From Lysobacterales bacterium (GTDB taxonomy: Bacteria; Pseudomonadota; Gammaproteobacteria; Xanthomonadales; Rhodanobacteraceae), in the NCBI GenBank assembly GCA_013298265.1, contig JAAFHE010000162.1:1-7567 (forward strand): a DNA stretch of 7,567 nucleotides. The letters are read 5' to 3'. A program made the position numbers and the translations under genes. Below, piece by piece: positions 6,301 through 7,567 of the stretch (positions are counted from its first letter, which is position 1; the number at the start of each line of letters is the position of its first letter). The notes beneath the pieces were generated by a model that saw only the letters and a list, made by a program, of their open reading frames with translations, was not told the origin of the DNA and made no database searches.

Positions 6301-7567
6301 CGTGCCGCCAGCGCATCGGACAGCCGCTTGAGCACGAGCACGCCCACGCCCTCGGACACCGCGATGCCGTCTGCGCGCTCGTCGAACGCGTAGCAGCGGC
6401 CGCTCGCCGACAGCATGCCGGCGCGGCCGCCCCAAAGCTGGAACGTCGGCACCGACTGGATGAAGACCCCGCCCGCCAGGGCGAGATCGATCTCGCCGGC
6501 ACGCAGGGCGAGGCTCGCGACGTGCAGCGCGACGAGCGAACTCGAACACGCCGTGTCGATCGTCAGCGCGGGCCCCTGCAGGTCGAGGAAATACGCGATG
6601 CGCGCCGGCGTGATCGATCCGGCGTTGCCCCAGAACGCCTGCGGTGGCACCTCACCGCTCAGCAGCTGGCCGTAATCGCCATTGGCGCAGCCCACGTAGA
6701 CGCCGCAGCGGTATTGCCCGATCGCATCGCCGACGTAGCCGGCATCTTCCAGCGCATTCCACGACGCTTCCAGGAACAGCCGCTGCTGCGGGTCCATGTA
6801 GGTCGCTTCGACGGCCGAGATGTTGAAGAACAGCGCGTCGAACCGGTCCATGTCGGCGACGGCGCCCGGGCGCACGGTCGCGCTGCCGCTTTCCTCGAGC
6901 AGGTCCGCACCGCGCGCCAGGTGCTGCCAAAGCTGCGCCGCGTCTTCCGAGCCGGGATAACGCGCGCTCAGGCCGACGATGGCGATCGGCTCCGGCCGGC
7001 CCGCGGGAACCGTGATCACCGGCGCGAACCGGCCTGCGTCAGCAGACACCGACGTCGACGGCATCGCGATCGCGGCGAATTCGTCGCCACGATCATTGTC
7101 CGTCTCCGCGACCAGGTCGTTCGCCAGCCGGTACCCGGTCAGGATGTGCGCGGCCAGCTTCGCCACCGTACGGTAGTCGAACAGCACGGTCGGACGCAGA
7201 TCAATCCCGAGCCGCTCAGCGATCAGCCGTACCGCGTTCACGCCAAGGATCGAGTCCAGACCGTAGTCGGCGAACGGCTCGTCCGCGTCCACCTGCTCCG
7301 GCGTCAGCTTCAGTGTCACCGCGATCGCCTCGGCGATGGTTCTGCGCACCTGCGCTTCGCGCTGCTCGTCGACAGGCCGGCCTTCATGGCGCCGAACCGC
7401 CGTCACAGCGCGCGCCGCTACGGATCGCAACGCTGCCGCCGCACCGACTACACCGTCGCTCTGTGCCACCACGATCTGCTGGCCCAGCCCATGCGCCGCC
7501 TGCGCCGGGAACTGCACCGCGCGGAACCCCTCGCCTTCCATCACCCGCTGCCACGACGCCGGCGACA
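3396..7567 (-). CDS. trans-AT polyketide synthase, 3' part: (cMT)-ACP-KS-KR-ACP, 5' end outside the window
   Basis: Cytoplasmic multidomain enzyme extending a polyketide chain by one C2 unit per module. The frame is open to the right edge, so the true start lies upstream; the GTG at 7544 is only an in-frame codon, and residues below are counted from it. Domains in order: C-terminal tail of a probable C-methyltransferase (to about 33), ACP (65-140, Ser98), KS (184-590, Cys333, His468, His508), KS flanking region (591-760), KR (785-1185, Ser1133, Tyr1146), ACP (1250-1328, Ser1287), helical tail (1349-1382). No GHSxG acyltransferase motif occurs, so malonyl units should come from a separate AT, as in trans-AT systems. 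No DH motif lies between KS and KR, so the visible module should leave a beta-hydroxyl. The stop overlaps the start of the NRPS gene by four bases. No frameshift or missing catalytic residue was seen. The domain calls are firm; the identity of the pathway is unknown. Confidence 0.96.
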   Translation of the reverse strand, partial: SPASWQRVMEGEGFRAVQFPAQAAHGLGQQIVVAQSDGVVGAAAALRSVAARAVTAVRRHEGRPVDEQREAQVRRTIAEAIAVTLKLTPEQVDADEPFADYGLDSILGVNAVRLIAERLGIDLRPTVLFDYRTVAKLAAHILTGYRLANDLVAETDNDRGDEFAAIAMPSTSVSADAGRFAPVITVPAGRPEPIAIVGLSARYPGSEDAAQLWQHLARGADLLEESGSATVRPGAVADMDRFDALFFNISAVEATYMDPQQRLFLEASWNALEDAGYVGDAIGQYRCGVYVGCANGDYGQLLSGEVPPQAFWGNAGSITPARIAYFLDLQGPALTIDTACSSSLVALHVASLALRAGEIDLALAGGVFIQSVPTFQLWGGRAGMLSASGRCYAFDERADGIAVSEGVGVLVLKRLSDALAARDHIHGLVRGSGINQDGASNGITAPSALAQERLECQVYETFGIDPSQIQLVEAHGTGTKLGDPIEFEALTNAFRRYTDARQFCAIGSIKTNLGHTAAAAGVAGVIKVLLSLRHRQIPASLHFHNGNSHIDFDGSPFYVNTQLRTWDAPADGVRRAAVSSFGFSGTNAHVVIEQAPPRAATSLARPAHLIVLSARTEAQLREQAQRLLAHLQTQQPDCGDVSYTLLRGRKHFACRLACVVDDLPELRTLLAGWLAGTAGEAVFVGEVREKDHRARAGIQAVGEECIAACAAAVLPVGEYRHKLGVVADMYVQGYALPFAQLFDGSGNGRLPLPTYPFARQRYWVTAAAAAAPVRDERSVPAQDSGAAHRGGVGALTLVPRWDVLHDRAEARWPARSARVLVVGATPRYERELRALLPRLQAIDAATASIADIAAQLRTMPDVDHIVWIAPDSPHDIDGDTLIAAQDCGVLALFRLIKALLEHGYADRALGWTVVTSQTQQVRPGETVEPAHAGVHGLMGSVAKEYPNWRVRCVDLPHDAACPIAAAFDLPAQANGNSYAYRAAQWYRLRLVSRDARRRNTAYRQGGVYVIIGGAGGVGGILTEYLQRHYAAQVWWIGRRAHDEAIEQKLQAFSRRGPAPHYCCADATDRDALERACRQIEQRHGVIHGVIHAAVAVEDQSLERMGEAAFRASQAAKVNVSVRLAQVFLPRCRDFMLFFSSMQSYGRSVGQSNYAAGCAFKDALAQRLALRLPVKVVNWGYWGTGAAASDRYRRLMAVEGVAPIEPAEGMRLLEDLLGGEAVQLGFVRTTRPGVLGELAEGFDPAESAAVQALDDPSDPVGAIAATTVSVLAELTGVEPTDIHVDQPFGNYGVDSIISRRLLRELDARYSVSLPGRVLFDHDSVGALAEYIAQLARVATDSPAYAETRPDRAEELPSGDATRLHDALAAFRDGSTSIDAIEALLNEESHS
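3399..3500 (-). other. Putative C-terminal docking segment of the PKS
   Basis: Residues about 1349-1382, after ACP2 and a polar linker. The segment reads as two short amphipathic helices split by a Gly-Ser turn: about 1352-1363 (LHDALAAF) and 1368-1379 (SIDAIEALLNEE). The second is acidic. This matches the general form of C-terminal docking elements in trans-AT assembly lines, possibly the four-helix-bundle class known from virginiamycin synthases, or a short linear motif for a beta-hairpin partner. The class is inferred from helix pattern only. Confidence 0.6.
3409..3413 (-). promoter_or_regulatory. Ribosome-binding site for the NRPS gene
   Basis: On the minus strand GAGGA ends 9 bases before the ATG at 3399. 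It lies inside the last codons of the PKS gene, as expected for a coupled downstream cistron. Confidence 0.7.
3561..3797 (-). other. Acyl carrier protein domain ACP2, terminal carrier of the PKS
   Basis: Residues about 1250-1328 of the PKS frame. The phosphopantetheine attachment site is Ser1287 in YGVDSI (1283-1288), followed by the carrier-protein motif LPGRVLFDHDSVGALAEYI. It holds the beta-hydroxyacyl product of the KS-KR module. As the last domain before the tail of the protein, it must hand its chain across a protein-protein interface to the condensation domain of the next gene product. Confidence 0.93.
3990..5192 (-). other. Ketoreductase (KR) domain, structural plus catalytic halves
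   Basis: Residues about 785-1185 of the PKS frame. The first about 200 residues form the structural half (LTLVPRW near the start). The catalytic half starts with the NADPH-binding Gly motif GGAGGVGG (1005-1012). The active site is complete: Lys1109 in QAAKVN, Ser1133 in FFSSMQSYG and Tyr1146 in SNYAAG, with the usual 13-residue Ser-Tyr spacing. It reduces the beta-keto group formed by the preceding KS to a hydroxyl. The loop that reads LDD in classical B-type KRs reads VED (1089-1091) here: the diagnostic final Asp is kept, and no A-type Trp is seen before the Tyr, so B-type stereochemistry is favoured but not proven. Confidence 0.93.
5265..5774 (-). other. KS flanking / AT-docking-like region
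   Basis: Residues about 591-760 of the PKS frame. It starts with the conserved linker HLIVLSARTEAQL, has a small alpha/beta region, and ends with LPLPTYPFARQRYW (743-756), the usual end of the KS-linker segment in PKSs. In cis-AT enzymes an acyltransferase of about 300 residues would sit inside this stretch. Only about 170 residues are present and no GHSxG is seen, which is the main evidence for a trans-AT system. It is often called the AT-docking or flanking subdomain; whether it binds the AT directly is not settled by sequence. Confidence 0.85.
5775..6995 (-). other. Ketosynthase (KS) domain, complete and catalytically intact
   Basis: Residues about 184-590 of the PKS frame, beginning at EPIAIVGLSARYPG. 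The catalytic triad is present: Cys333 in DTACSSSL, His468 in EAHGTGT and His508 in KTNLGHTAAAAG. The end is marked by SSFGFSGTNAHVVIE (572-586). It performs decarboxylative Claisen condensation of the ACP1-bound chain with a malonyl unit on ACP2. Because both active-site histidines and the cysteine are intact, this is an elongating KS rather than a non-elongating KS0. The phylogenetic clade, which would indicate the substrate's alpha/beta pattern, cannot be read by eye. Confidence 0.96.
7125..7352 (-). other. Acyl carrier protein domain ACP1 of the upstream module
   Basis: Residues about 65-140 of the PKS frame. The phosphopantetheine site is Ser98 in YGLDSI (94-99), preceded by DEPFADYG and followed by the helix-2 and helix-3 pattern ending in LFDYRTVAKLAAHI. 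It is complete and typical of trans-AT PKS carriers. It should hold the product of the upstream module, whose methyltransferase tail directly precedes it, and donate it to the next KS in the same protein. There is no tandem duplication of the ACP. Confidence 0.93.
7446..7567 (-). other. C-terminal tail of probable C-methyltransferase (cMT) domain
   Basis: The first 40 or so residues of the visible frame include GEGF followed about 14 residues later by LGQQIVVAQSDGVV (residues 20-33). This resembles the end of S-adenosylmethionine-dependent C-methyltransferase domains in trans-AT PKSs, which commonly close with a GF segment and an LGQQ-(I/V)-x-x-A-x-SDG block just before the ACP. The SAM-binding core is outside the window, so neither the domain nor its activity can be confirmed here. 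If right, the chain on the next ACP is methylated at the alpha carbon. The call rests on recalled family resemblance. Confidence 0.65.

Noticed and set aside
5701..6549. 282-codon minus-strand frame inside the KS
   Set aside because: Out-of-frame shadow of the KS; Arg/Gly-rich with no motif.
7542..7544. GTG as the start of the PKS gene
   Set aside because: The frame stays open to the right edge, and the residues before and after the GTG continue what looks like a methyltransferase tail, so this is an internal Val codon.

Overview
The window lies entirely inside a modular natural-product assembly line. Both genes are on the minus strand, so biosynthetic order runs right to left. The DNA is high-GC, about two thirds by eye, and the minus-strand reading frames mostly end codons in G or C. 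The architecture is that of a trans-acyltransferase (trans-AT) polyketide synthase joined to a non-ribosomal peptide synthetase (NRPS). A Gram-negative host such as a member of the Burkholderiales is plausible from base composition and protein style, but nothing here fixes the taxon.

Right part (3396-7567, minus): the 3' end of a trans-AT PKS gene whose 5' end is outside the window. Domain order is the tail of a probable C-methyltransferase, ACP, KS, KS flanking (AT-docking-like) region, KR, ACP and a short helical C-terminal tail. There is no integrated AT and no DH between KS and KR.

Left part (1-3399, minus): the 5' part of a second gene, open to the left edge with no stop in 1133 codons. 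Domain order is a short helical N-terminal segment, C, A, PCP and the first about 24 residues of a KS. The ten-residue substrate code of the A domain reads D-V-W-H-V-S-L-I-D-K, which points to serine. The C domain has an intact HHxxxDG motif, so it should make an ordinary amide bond rather than cyclise serine to an oxazoline.

The genes overlap by four bases (ATGA, 3396-3399) and a GAGGA ribosome-binding site precedes the second start, so they are very probably co-transcribed and translationally coupled. The protein junction falls between ACP and C. Each side carries a short two-helix segment, a likely docking pair. The inferred product of this stretch is a chain methylated alpha to the carbonyl on the first ACP, extended by C2 and reduced to a 3-hydroxy-4-methyl acyl unit, coupled through an amide to serine, then passed to a KS for further polyketide extension.

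There is no intergenic stretch longer than a few bases, and I saw no RNA gene, mobile element, CRISPR array, promoter or terminator. Large plus-strand open frames are antisense shadows of these two genes. I cannot name the metabolite.
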